A DNA stretch of 64,000 nucleotides, taken from NCBI GenBank assembly GCA_026873275.1, contig JANTUC010000007.1:1612001-1676000 (forward strand). Direction: 5' to 3'. The stretch comes from Pseudopithomyces maydicus. Taxonomy: Eukaryota; Ascomycota; Dothideomycetes; Pleosporales; Didymosphaeriaceae. The translations under genes and the position numbers were made by a program. The notes below the pieces were generated by a model. The model was not told where the DNA came from. It saw only the letters and a program-made list of their open reading frames with translations, and searched no databases. How positions within the stretch are numbered: the first letter of the stretch is position 1; every line of letters starts with the position of its first letter. This document shows positions 1-10,900 of the stretch, piece by piece.

Positions 1-262
1 GCATAACTCTTAAGATGGGGAGGTAGGCAACAGTTTCATAACTATACAGCAAGTCGTAATACTGCACGGATCTTTTTTCTGTAGAAGATTTCTTAAATAT
101 CGAAGGTAGGGACAGGATTTACACGTTTTGCTCACTGGAAAGACAAACTTGAGATCTTTTTCTGATGCACATGCGAGTAGCCCCTAATCAAATGTAAAGA
201 CGCAAGATATTATCCATCTTTTAGGTACTAATCATCTGAAAAGGTCAAGTGGAAATACAGAT

Positions 263-2278
263 ATGTTTTCATACAACGGATCGTTACAGGGTAGAAGGAT
301 TCGACTTATCCGAGTGATACCAGATTCTGAGCCAAGCATACTGTCAGTTCAACTGGTAGAGAAAGCTCTTGACGAATCAGCATTCGAGGCACTTTCTTAC
401 GTATGGGGAGACCAAACGAGGAAGACAAGGATCAAATGTAACGGGAAATGGGCTGAGATTGGAGCCAACCTCCATGCTGCTCTACATGAAAGACGTTGCC
501 GCATGTCTGTCGGGCTGCTATGGGCTGACCAAATCTGCATTAATCAGAACGACATCAGTGAGAAAAATCGCCAAGTTCGGTTAATGTCAGCCATCTACAC
601 TAGAGCGAATCGAGTCATAGTATGGTTGGGAAAGCAACAGCCTAGAGACGTTGAAGGGATGGCTCTTGCGTCGGCCTTGTATCAGAAGTGCAATGGCAAT
701 CAATACGACATAGATGTTGGTGCTTACGATTTCCACAACTTTGATTGCAAATCTCGAGGGGTGCCAGATCCGGCACACAATTCGACATGGTCGGCACTTT
801 TTCAAATTATCGCAAACCCCTGGTTTGGTCGTGTCTGGGTCGTTCAAGAGTTGTTGATGGCTCAAAGATCAGTTATGTGGAAAGGGGCTTTAGATTTGGA
901 GACTGAAGTGATACTTTGGTCAGCGATGTTAATCCAACGACACAAAAATCTCTACGTTTGGTATGACATTTCGATGGGCAGCCCGGAATCTTCCGCTCTC
1001 AAGGCGGGAAATATAGCAGCCGGCTACTACGACTTCAAGAAGAAAGGCCCCCTTCCTATATACGATACATTGTCAAGATATCTAGCAATGGGTGCAACAG
1101 ATCCTAGAGACCGTTTTTTTGCGCTCGCCGGCGTTTCATCTGGCCTTGCAGAAGAATTTGTCGATTATAACAAGACCTTTACAGATGTTGCTTGCCTAGT
1201 CGGCAAAATGACTTTGTTGGGTACACCGAATTACCATATTGCAGATGATGGTACTGAAATTATCTCTATGGGACACAACCCTGCAAACCATAGGTTCCTG
1301 ATTGAATGGTTGGCATTCCTTGCAAATCCACAAAACCACAGCTTGGGGATACCATCCTGGATTCCAGATCTGATCTCTCCTCACAGTACTGGATTGATTT
1401 TGACAGGATTTTACAACAGCATGTATCTGCAAGAACAGAGAAACGTGCCCCAACCGGAAGTCCACGTGAACGGAGAGTTTTATCGCGTTTCAGGTCTGTA
1501 TGGGAGAAAATGGCAAATTTCTGTGCCTAATGTAAGTCACTTTGATGTAAATCTCTCATGGGGTAGAATCGATTTTAATTTGTGAAACAAGGAGGTACAA
1601 ATCAAAGGGGCGAATTTTGATGAAGTAAGAGCTATCGCTCAGGGTCGGCCAAAAAAGCCATCAGCGGACCAAATTAGAAAGGACGGTTATATAGACCCCT
1701 TGGAAGAATTGGAAGAGATGTCCAAATACGAGACTGAAATGGTCTATTGGTTGTCCGCAGTAAGGAAGCTAGCCGACCCATCTCTAGATGCTCAAGGGAG
1801 TATAATGGATGGCCAGTCTTTCTGTACTTTCTGGCGCACTCTCGTGTATAATCGTGGACAGCGGTTTGATTACGATTCTCCGAATAAGAAAGCTGGTAAC
1901 CACCTGGGAGTCGCATTTGGATATTGGTACCTCTGGAAAAAGTTTCAGATGGCAAAGCCCTGGAGGAGTGATGTTCTAGCTTGGACATCTGGTGACGGGA
2001 TTCTCAAAAAGCTAGCTGAGCCTTTTGAGGAAGCTGAAGGTCGAGTTCAATATGCAAGAAACTTTTTTGTGTCTCGTTGCGGTAGAATTGGCTGGGTCCC
2101 CTTTCGTACGCGTGTAGGAGATCGCATCTGCGTCTTCCGAGGGGTGCGAATGCCCTTCGTCTTAAGACCGCAACGCGACCGGTGGGAAATTATAGGAGCT
2201 TGTTATGTTCATGGGTTGATGGATGGGGAGGTTTGGGATCTAACCGGACTTGAGTGGGAGTTCATGCGATTCGTATGA
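263..2278 (+). CDS. HET domain (heterokaryon incompatibility) protein
   Basis: The predicted protein has about 651 residues in two exons, 263-1531 and 1592-2278. The 60-nt intron has a GTAAGT donor, is in phase 0 and restores the frame exactly. The N-terminal third carries the HET signature: an EALSYVWGD block near residues 42-51, LLWADQICINQND near 85-97, and VRLMSAIYTRANRVIVWLG soon after. The C-terminal part has the usual end of these proteins, a GDRICVFRG strand pair followed by an ACYVHGLMDGE block. HET proteins trigger cell death when genetically different hyphae fuse. The TIR-like HET domain is thought to be the death effector. No NACHT or ankyrin module is attached. The next gene is about 1.1 kb downstream. 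Family assignment is very secure; the allorecognition partner is unknown. Confidence 0.93.
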
Positions 2279-3411
2279 GATCGAAAGATGTCAATTCGGG
2301 CACCTATTCTCCCTCGCCAACCATGACAAACACCTCCATTCCTACGAGGGATAGGTTTGGATTTGACTAGCTAACATATACGCAAGAGCGCTGGTAAAGC
2401 AGAGAGTTGATGGATGCAGGTGCAGCCCGTGGGAAATGAACATTGTTCCAGTAACACAAACCGTTAAGCTCGTGACAAGTGAGCATCAGTGACAGTGATC
2501 TAAGCGGCGTCACTCTGATTCATTTGTCGATAGTAATGTTAACGCTGTACACAGAATCCCCACCCGACTTTGAATATGCGCTGAATACTGTATCAGTAAT
2601 CCCCCTTGCTACTTGGACCTCCTTTATCAACGCACAGGTGATCGCAGGGGCGGCATTTTGCCACCACTGACAGGGACAATAGCTAAGTCACACTAGCTAG
2701 GGGGTTGTCTTTAGGGGCGGCGACAGCAGCACGGACAACGGTTCGGGGAGCTGTCGTACGGGCTGGGGGTACTCGAGCAGGTAAGAGGGAGGACAGAGCA
2801 TCGATGGATTAAGAGAGCGGTGAAAGGCAGAGACGGAGGTAGTGAGTGCGACGATCGACTTTGCAAGGAGCACTGGGCGACTACAGCCAAACGTACAAGA
2901 CGAAGAGAGCAGATAAGAACAAGAAGTGGAAGAGAGGGGACAGCTAAAGGTTCCCTCTGCTGTCTTGTGAACGTAGAACGAAGAGCTGTCTACATACGCG
3001 CCTCAGCCAGTGCGCGGTCGATTAAGAAGCGCATAGAGCAAGATCCTGACAATGTGAGTTGGTATTGATGCTGATTGCCTGTATATCCCTGTCGCGCGGG
3101 TGCGCTAGTATGTCGTAGACCATATCAAATTAGCCAATAGAATGCAGGTTCATTCTTGAACCTGTCTTGGCACGCGCTTAGCGATGTAGATGGCCAGTTA
3201 AATCTTAAGATAGAGTCTAAACCGCATCTAGTGTTGCACTTTGCTGCCTTTCCGCTTCTTCCTCACCGGTTCTGACGCTACCGGTACACCAATATTCTTG
3301 GCAGCGTCGCTTTGCCCAGCTCGTAGAGCAATGCACGGCTGTCAACACGCGAACCACTAGTCGCTACCATTCAGCAACAACGTAATACTTCGAAATTTTT
3401 AGTCGTGACCA
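2279..3411. other. Intergenic; possible degraded repeat around 2,700-3,110
   Basis: No supported gene is seen. A G-rich, purine-biased stretch at about 2,700-3,060 contains an 82-codon open frame (2,820-3,068) of low-complexity Arg-rich composition that lacks an ATG start. It reads more like a decayed transposon or LTR fragment than a gene. The flanks show nothing recognisable. Confidence 0.35.
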
Positions 3412-4686
3412 ATGGAAGATTTACCTCCAACCAAGCAGGAAGTAGACCGATTCTCCTCTCTGCTCCTTCCAGGGTTGCCTATGCATCCTACCAAGTCTCT
3501 TGCGATAGACTATCTCATCATTCCATCCCACCCACATGACCTCTACAGCCTATTTGAAGTTGTCAAAGTCTATTGGCCCCCAATAATCTCTCTTACTATG
3601 CGGAGCCTCAGGTTGAATCGAGTCGTGCCGACCTTGGAAGGCGATGCGGCTATCGTATCTGAGGTTACACAAAAAGCTCCGCGGCAGCTAGATCGGCCAC
3701 TACCGCGCCTCCTATCGTACCTAAGCGCCCTTAGGCAGCAGAACGAGGCTGAGTGGTTTGCAAGTATAAATTTGGCAGAGAGGCAATCGATAAACATCAC
3801 TTGTCGTCGCTAATTCTACAATAGCCGCCCTCAAGTGCGATACGGTGATGAGAGCTTGGGGAATAATCGCCAGAAAATGCCTGCACCCACAGACGCTTTC
3901 AATGCAACTTTCGAGGCACGACTTGAAATCGCCACAAACCAGTTTCGCCATTCTAACGGCGAATGCGACCCAAAGGATCTCTTGTCAACCCAATACAAAT
4001 GGGAAACTTTTCTCGTTGCGTATCCTGATGCTGCCTGGGTATTGACAAAGATTCAGAATTATTTCCGCTCACTCGAGGCGCCTTATCTTCCTGTTCAGAT
4101 AGACGAAGAAACAGGAGAGGAGTATCAAATTGAACGGAAGAAAGACGAGATGTCGGCCCCTGACAAATATTTTCAGATCGAAGCCGGACAAGACAGCCGG
4201 CGCTTGGAAGTATGTAAGAATTTGATCTATGAGGGAGATACCGGGACGTGGACGTGGAGATGGGAATGCGAAAAGCTTGAAAATGCTGCACAAGAAACGG
4301 ATATCCGCGCGAGGTTGAACCGTGATCTACAAGATGCAATAGGTCTTGTGACTAGACCCTGGCCAACCGCTGTTCAAACGACGGTGAATGAGATTCATCG
4401 GAGATGCGAAGATTTTGAGCAACAATTATCCGACATAAGGGCACTAAAATCCGCGCGGAGCAGAGAGATGAAGCGCAGACGAGGTAACAGCTCGTCATGC
4501 TTTACATCCACGTACTCACGCTTGGTAGTGCCTAAAATGCTTGCTGGCAGCACTTCTGCAAAGCAGCCGACCGAATTGGAGAAGAATCTGCCGGTTGAGC
4601 CGACATTCGCTGAACTGGAAGGAGCCTATCCGACCACAGAAGCTAGTTTTAGTTCCACTTCAGAATCGCACAGTATGCAACGATAG
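3412..4686 (+). CDS. Hypothetical protein, two-exon model
   Basis: The family is not recognised. An ATG at 3,412 opens a frame that stops at 3,813; the same frame reopens and runs to 4,686. An intron at about 3,756-3,824 (GTTTGC donor, GCTAAT branch, AATAG acceptor, 69 nt) would join them into about 401 residues. The donor is weak, so the exact junction is uncertain. The first part is hydrophobic/basic with a QQNEAEW segment at the junction. The second part is charged, with a TWTWRWE segment, a predicted helical stretch around RRCEDFEQQLSDIRALKSARSREMKRRRG, and a Ser/Thr-rich disordered tail. There is no signal peptide or obvious membrane span. Codon use looks coding in both parts. Two separate small genes are possible but less likely. 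Confidence 0.5.
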
Positions 4687-5654
4687 ATCCGCCTTCGGAT
4701 AATTGAACTAACCGGTACTTAGGCCGCCGCCGCCGATCAAACCGGGAATATCCACAACCAGTGCAAAACCATACCCGGCGTGTAAAACAGTCAAATTCGC
4801 CTGGCACAAGGCGTCCGATTCATCATTCAAATAAAGGCACCAAGTTTTCAGCTACAATAGCTATATGCTTTGCTTTACCACGTTGTCTACCGCGATAGCT
4901 TCTGTGCAAGCTATAAACGATACGGGCTCCGCTTCTGACAGCGATTTTTTTAGCACCTTGACCAGTTTTGGCTTTTCTCTCGCAACTGTCCGCGTTCTTC
5001 TTTCTATATTCAGCTCCGGACAGTTTTCTACTACGTGTTCAACTTGCAAGATGGTGATTGTATTCTCAAGTATCTTGTCTGTCGCGTTCTATCCGTATTC
5101 GACTCGGGTGTCAATATGGATGACTTTTGTAAGCAATTTTCTTCAACTGTTGTCTACTGCGCTTGTGATACATGACCAGAACAGTAAGTTAAAGGGCGTT
5201 GAAGTAGCAGGGTAGTGGTTAGGATCGTTATGGTCAACCGCAGAATCACAAAACTTTTTCTTCGGAGCATCGAATACTGGGTGACAGAAAGATTCTTCGC
5301 TGGCCGTTCATATCGAAATTCACTGGTTAGGACGATATCGTGAGCTTGAGCTCAAGCTTTCGTATGTTAAAACACACGACTAATCCGCATTGGACTTATG
5401 AGCACCCTTTGTAAATTCACGATTTAGACTCAATCTAGCACTGTGAGCTGGAGCTGTATAAAGATCTCAGAAGTTGAAAAGTGACCGTAGAGACAGGATG
5501 AGTTTGGAAGTTATTGAGTCTAACCTTACCGTAATAGGTTAATGCTCAGTAGCGGCAACGATCTGGGGCGGGTCTCATAGCGGGAGCTAGATCAGGGAGT
5601 CATGGTACGTAAGCAAACTGTCCCAAAAATGTCCTCATCGTCTCTTACGCGCGC

Positions 5655-5693
<39 letters not shown>

Positions 5694-5984
5694 CCATTAT
5701 GGTCATGCAATCTGTGGGCATGGGCCGTTACGATGAGCCAGCTATGTACATTCTGCAGCTACAGGTAGACTCGGTAGACATCACGGCCGTGGTGGCGCAC
5801 GTGGGCGGAAGGAGTATTGGTATACATCCAAGGAAGAAGTAGAAGAATCTCTATGTTTACTGAAAAAAAAAAACACCAATACTAACACCGCTACAATACT
5901 TCTCGATCATTTTCCATGGGTCACAAAGTTTGTATGTGTTATAAAATGGACCCAACTCAGCTGTTTCCGTTGTACAAAACATAG
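4687..5984. other. Intergenic with one doubtful hydrophobic ORF
   Basis: A 116-codon ORF begins with ATG at 4,865 and ends at 5,215. It is rich in Ser, Thr, Phe and Leu and could give two membrane segments. It has no recognisable motif and an equally plausible reverse-strand shadow, so it is not called as a gene. The rest is AT-rich sequence with a GT microsatellite. Confidence 0.4.
5659..5692. repeat. (GT)17 microsatellite
   Basis: Seventeen uninterrupted GT dinucleotides follow a short GC/GT-alternating leader (from about 5,648). The tract is intergenic and lies about 300 bp beyond the 3' end of the minus-strand HeLo-like gene. Alternating purine-pyrimidine tracts of this length can adopt Z-DNA and are length-variable. 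Confidence 0.95.
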
Positions 5985-7067
5985 TTAGAAGCTCATATAT
6001 CCATCACTGTAGTCTTCATCTTCGTAGTTACAGTCACTATAGTCCTCAACGATATGATCAATTCCATCGTTGTCCCCCTCATCTTCATCCTTATCGTCTT
6101 CATCCCCGTCATTCTCATCATCATTGTCGTCTTCATCTTCGCCGTCTTCGTCTTCGTCATCCTCATCATCCTCGTCATCTTCATCTTCATCTTCGTCCTC
6201 GTCGTCGTCTTCATCTTCGTCCTCGTCGTCGTCTTCATCTTCGTCCTCGTCGTCGTCTTCATCCTTGTCATCCTCATTTTCACTAGCTATATCGACTCGT
6301 TCCTTGTGATTGCTGATATGTACAACAATGCTACCAGTTTTATGCTGTGCAACCCTCTGTAGAATCGAAGCTCGCATTTCCTCCAGTTTGCTTTTGTGTT
6401 CTTTCGAGGAGGTTGCAACTAGTGCTGATATCTGTTTTATATCATGAGTTGTGGTGGACGCCGACAGTTTGATTTCTCCTTCAATGCGCTGCAGGCCCTT
6501 CTTCGACGTTTCGGTCAAGGTGTCTAAATTAATCTCCATCTTCTCAATACCTCGACGCGTGATCTTGGTTTCTTCATGTGTTGCTCTTGATTCATGTTGT
6601 ATACATTTTACGTCATGATGAATCTCCTGATTGAGGATGAGACTATCATTCTGGAATGCCAACATGAGGGTTTTTTGTTGCATTTTGATGAAACGAACGG
6701 CTGCTTTGATGTCATCTTTCTTAATAGGCCATTTTAGTTTCTTCCCGGCTTTTTGCATCCCCGTAGCTGAATTTGCTTGGTCAAGTTGAGAGATGAGCGA
6801 TGTGAAAGTTTCGTTCAGACACTCTAATGGGCCCCCATCCTGAGCTAAGGAAGGAATAGTTTTCAGCCAAGTGTTGTGTGACAAAGATGTTGCATTTTCA
6901 ACGGTTTCTTGGATATCATCCACGATTCCTTTGGTCGTACAAATGACCATTTGCAGGCGTTTGTATTCCTTTGGTGCATCCTGAATATCTCGAAGCAACC
7001 TGAGCGACTTTGTACACAGGTCGAGGGCTGTAATTATGCTTGCAGCGAAACCAACAACCTCTGCCAT
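5985..7067 (-). CDS. HeLo/SesA-like N-terminal domain protein with long acidic tail
   Basis: A single-exon gene of 360 residues starts at the ATG at 7,067 (MAEVVGFAAS). The first 60 residues match the helical N-terminal domains of fungal STAND receptors and their stand-alone relatives: a small hydrophobic start, a LCTKSLRLLRDIQDAPKEYKRL helix pair, then a second helix. The middle (about 120-250) is helical and coiled-coil-like, with Lys/Glu-rich heptads. The last 90 residues are almost purely Asp/Glu, encoded by reiterated GAT/GAC/GAG codons at 6,000-6,285. No NTPase follows, so it resembles effector or decoy forms rather than a receptor. It lies about 0.9 kb from the NLR 3' end on the same strand. 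A death-effector or adaptor role is an inference. The exact subfamily (SesA versus HeLo-like) cannot be settled by eye. Confidence 0.72.
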   Translation of the reverse strand: MAEVVGFAASIITALDLCTKSLRLLRDIQDAPKEYKRLQMVICTTKGIVDDIQETVENATSLSHNTWLKTIPSLAQDGGPLECLNETFTSLISQLDQANSATGMQKAGKKLKWPIKKDDIKAAVRFIKMQQKTLMLAFQNDSLILNQEIHHDVKCIQHESRATHEETKITRRGIEKMEINLDTLTETSKKGLQRIEGEIKLSASTTTHDIKQISALVATSSKEHKSKLEEMRASILQRVAQHKTGSIVVHISNHKERVDIASENEDDKDEDDDEDEDEDDDEDEDEDDDEDEDEDEDDEDDEDDEDEDGEDEDDNDDENDGDEDDKDEDEGDNDGIDHIVEDYSDCNYEDEDYSDGYMSF

Positions 7068-7756
7068 GATTGGGACCAAAAAGAGTCAATTGGATAGTGT
7101 GAAATGTGGAAAGATTACTTTGTTGTGCCGGGGATGATGCGTCAAAGAAGAATAAACAAGGGGAAAGCTGCTATATATTTCAGACTACAGGTAACACAAG
7201 AATTTCATTTAATACAATGAGTCATCCCTTTCACCGGTCCGGTCAGATGCAGGGAGATGCGCATGCAAAGTGGCGTAGTTTCAGCCTTATTGTGTATGGT
7301 TGGTGCAGCAAGCGCCGTCTTTTGCCCAACTGCCTCGGCTCGTTGTCAGTCAATATCTGGCCAAAATCTCCCGTGAACTGTGTGGGATGCATTATACACG
7401 ACGTATTCGGTCTGAAGGCCTCGATGAAGCTGATGTAAAACTGTACTGTTTCCAGATCACGCGCTTTAATATCTTCCTGGGGTACAAGGCTGTAGATTAA
7501 AATTACGGTATCTTATAGACACATGCTAATTCTTGTAATATTCATGAGAGGAGTTTTCGTACAGAGAGGATAATAAAAGAGAATGATAGTCAAGGTAAGA
7601 ATTGGTTGTTTTTGGATGGTATTGGCCCAAGCTCCCGTTCATCTCTGGGAACTAAACAATCCGCGCTTAGCACGTAATCGCCCCTCGTCTTTCACCTAGG
7701 CTCAATCTAGCTGATTACTGATGATGTGCTTCTGAGTTTTTAGAACGCAATCCTTC
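7068..7756. other. Intergenic, no gene seen
   Basis: Short plus-strand frames at 7,106-7,438 and 7,300-7,500 have no protein-like composition and no family resemblance. The segment separates the 5' end of the HeLo-like acidic gene from the inverted-repeat copy at 7,757. Confidence 0.6.
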
Positions 7757-7840
7757 GCAACCATGTGGCCGGTGCGGGTCGGCCGCCCTCCCTGCTGGTG
7801 GTGGTGGCGACAGCCGGTGGTAATGCACTTAGATTACCGT
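7757..7840 (+). repeat. Left copy of inverted repeat flanking the NLR/HeLo-like pair
   Basis: This 84-bp segment begins GCAACCATGTGGCC and ends near TTAGATTACCGTT. It recurs in inverted orientation at 14,281-14,362 with only a few substitutions and a 3-nt length difference. It lies about 155 bp downstream of the NLR stop codon. It may be a short dispersed element (MITE or solo fragment). Confidence 0.85.
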
Positions 7841-7994
7841 TACTTATGATCCATAAGCACTTAGGCAGCTCGACCGTTCTACATTGTACTAGTAAGTCGT
7901 TTGCGGCTGTCAACCTAGCTTTGAACAGTTTTCAAATCAGTAGCCTATCCTAGCTCACTGCCATACTCAAAGAGAGAATACATCATCTGCTTGT

Positions 7995-10900
7995 CTACCC
8001 CCTTACAGCATTTACTTTTAAAAATGACTTTGTTTCCTTTACGTTCCGTACTACATCTTCTTTCATGTCTGTCATAAATGAAAGCTTCTCGTCATAGAAA
8101 CACAAGGGAGGCAACCTTAAGAGACTGGTCCATACTTCTTCTTCATTTACAGAGGCGATGAGCTCTCTTGAAACGGGTATGTCGGAATGCACATTTAAGA
8201 GAAACTCGACTGCTGCTTTGCCACCTGGATTGCATGCAGCAGCTCGGATGACCTCTTCGGTGATTGGTAGCGTAGGATCCATCTCAAGGAGGAACTCTAG
8301 CGCCGCTTTTCCATCTAGATTGCATGCAGCAGCTCGGACGACCTCTTCGGTGATCGGTAGCGTAGGATCCCTCTCAAGGAGGAACTCTAGCGCCGCTTTT
8401 CCATCTAGATTGCATGCAGCAGCTCGGACGACCTCTTCGGTGATCGGTAGCGTAGGATCCCTCTCAAGGAGGAACTCTAGCGCTGCTTTTCTATCTAGAT
8501 TGCATGCAGCAGCTCGGATGACCTCTTCTGTGATCGGTAGCGTAGGATCCCTCTCAAGGAGGAACTCTAGCGCCGCTTTTCCATCTAGATTGCATGCAGC
8601 AGCTCGGACGACCTCTTCGGTGATCGGTAGCGTAGGATCCCTCTCAAGGAGGAACTCTAGCGCCGCTTTTCCACCTCGATTGCTCGCAGCAGCTCGGACG
8701 ACCTCTTCGGTGATCGGTAGCGTAGGATCCCTCTCAAGGAGGAACTCTAGCGCCGCTTTTCCACCTCGATTGCTCGCAGCAGCTCGGACGACCTCTTCGG
8801 TGATCGGTAGCGTAGGATCCCTCTCAAGGAGGAACTCTAGCGCCGCTTTTCCACCTCGATTGCTCGCAGCAGCTCGGACGACCTCTTCGGTGATCGGTAG
8901 CGTAGGATCCCTCTCAAGGAGGAACTCTAGCGCCGCTTTTCCACCTGGATTGCTCGCAGCGGCCTCCACCACCTCCGCTGTGATCTTGACTTCGTCGCCT
9001 CGCTTCTCCAGCAGAAGTGCCATGACGTCTTTTCCACTCCTCCTATTCTCTGCAGCGGCCTTCACCACCTGCTCTGTGATCTTGACTTCGTCGCCTCGCT
9101 TCTCCAGCAGACGTGACATTGCTGCTTCGTCAAATAACCTAGCCACTGCCGCTATGATGCCGATGGATATTTCGAACTGGTGTATGTATTGGCCCAGCAG
9201 AAGTGCCATGACGTCTTTTCCACTCCTACTATTCAGTGCAGCGGCCTTCACCACCTGCTCTGTGATCTTGACTTCGTCGCCTCGCTTCTCCAGCAGACGT
9301 GACATTGCTGCTTCGTCAAAGAACCTAGCCACTACCGCTATGATGCCGATGGATATTTCGAACTGGTGTATGTATTGGCCCAGCAGAAGTGCCATGACGT
9401 CTTTTCCACTCCTACTATTCAGTGCAGCGGCCTTCACCACCTGCTCTGTGATCTTGACTTCGTCGCCTCGCTTCTCCAGCAGAAGTGCCATGACGTCTTT
9501 TCCACTCCTCCTATTCAGTGCAGCGGCCTTCACCACCTGCTCTGTGATCTTGACTTCGTCGCCTCGCTTCTCCAGCAGAAGTGCCATGACGTCTTTTCCA
9601 CTCCTCCTATTCTCTGCAGCGGCCTTCACCACCTGCTCTGTGATCTTGACTTCGTCGCCTCGCTGGTCCAGCAGACGTGACATTGCTGCTTCGTCAAATA
9701 ACCTAGCCACTGCCGCTATGATGCCGATGGATATTTCGAACTGGTGTATGTATTGGCCCAGCAGAAGCGCCATGATGTCTTTTCCGCTCTCCCAATTCTC
9801 TGCAGCGGCCTTCACCACCTGCTCTGTGATCTTGACTTCGTCGCCTCGCTGGTCCAGCAGACGTGACATTGCTGCTTCGTCAAAGGACCTAGCCACTGCC
9901 GCTATGATGCCGATGGATATTTCGAACTGGTGTATGTATTGGCCCAGCAGAAGTGCCATGACGTCTTTTCCACTCCTACTATTCAGTGCAGCGGCCTTCA
10001 CCACCTGCTCTGTGATCTTGACTTCGTCGCCTCGCTTCTCCAGCAGAAGTGCCACGACGTCTTTTCCGCTCCCCTCATTCTCTGCAGCGGCCTTCACCAC
10101 CTGCTCTGTGATCTTGACTTCGTCGCCTCGCTTCTCCAGCAGAAGTGCCATGACGTCTTTTCCGCTCTCCTCATTCTCTGCAGCGGCCTTCACCACCTGC
10201 TCTGTGATCTTGACTTCGTCGCCTCGCTTCTCCAGCAGAAGTGCCATGACGTCTTTTCCGCTCTCCCAATTCTCTGCAGCGGCCTTCACCACCTGCTCTG
10301 TGATCTTGACTTCGTCGCCTCGCTGGTCCAGCAGACGTGACATTGCTGCTTCGTCAAAGGACCTAGCCACTGCCGCTATGATGCCGATGGATATTTCGAA
10401 CTGGTGTATGTATTGGCCCAGCAGAAGCGCCATGACGTCTTTTCCACTCCTACTATTCAGTGCAGCGGCCTTCACCACCTGCTCTGTGATCTTGACTTCG
10501 TCGCCTCGCTTCTCCAGCAGAAGTGCCATGACGTCTTTTCCACTCCTCCTATTCTCTGCAGCGGCCTTCACCACCTGCTCTGTGATCTTGACTTCGTCGC
10601 CTCGCTTCTCCAGCAGAAGTGCCACGACGTCTTTTCCGCTCCCCTCATTCTCTGCAGCGGCCTTCACCACCTGCTCTGTGATCTTGACTTCGTCGCCTCG
10701 CTTCTCCAGCAGAAGTGCCATGACGTCTTTTCCGCTCTCCCAATTCTCTGCAGCGGCCTTCACCACCTGCTCTGTGATCTTGACTTCGTCGCCTCGCTTC
10801 TCCAGCAGACGTGACATTGCTGCTTCGTCAAAGGACCTAGCCACTGCCGCTATGATGCCGATGGATATTTCGAACTGGTGTATGTATTGGCCCAGCAGAA

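Noticed and set aside
6054..6362. Plus-strand Ser-rich and Val/Ile-rich frames
   Set aside because: They are shadows of the acidic codon repeats of the minus-strand HeLo-like gene.
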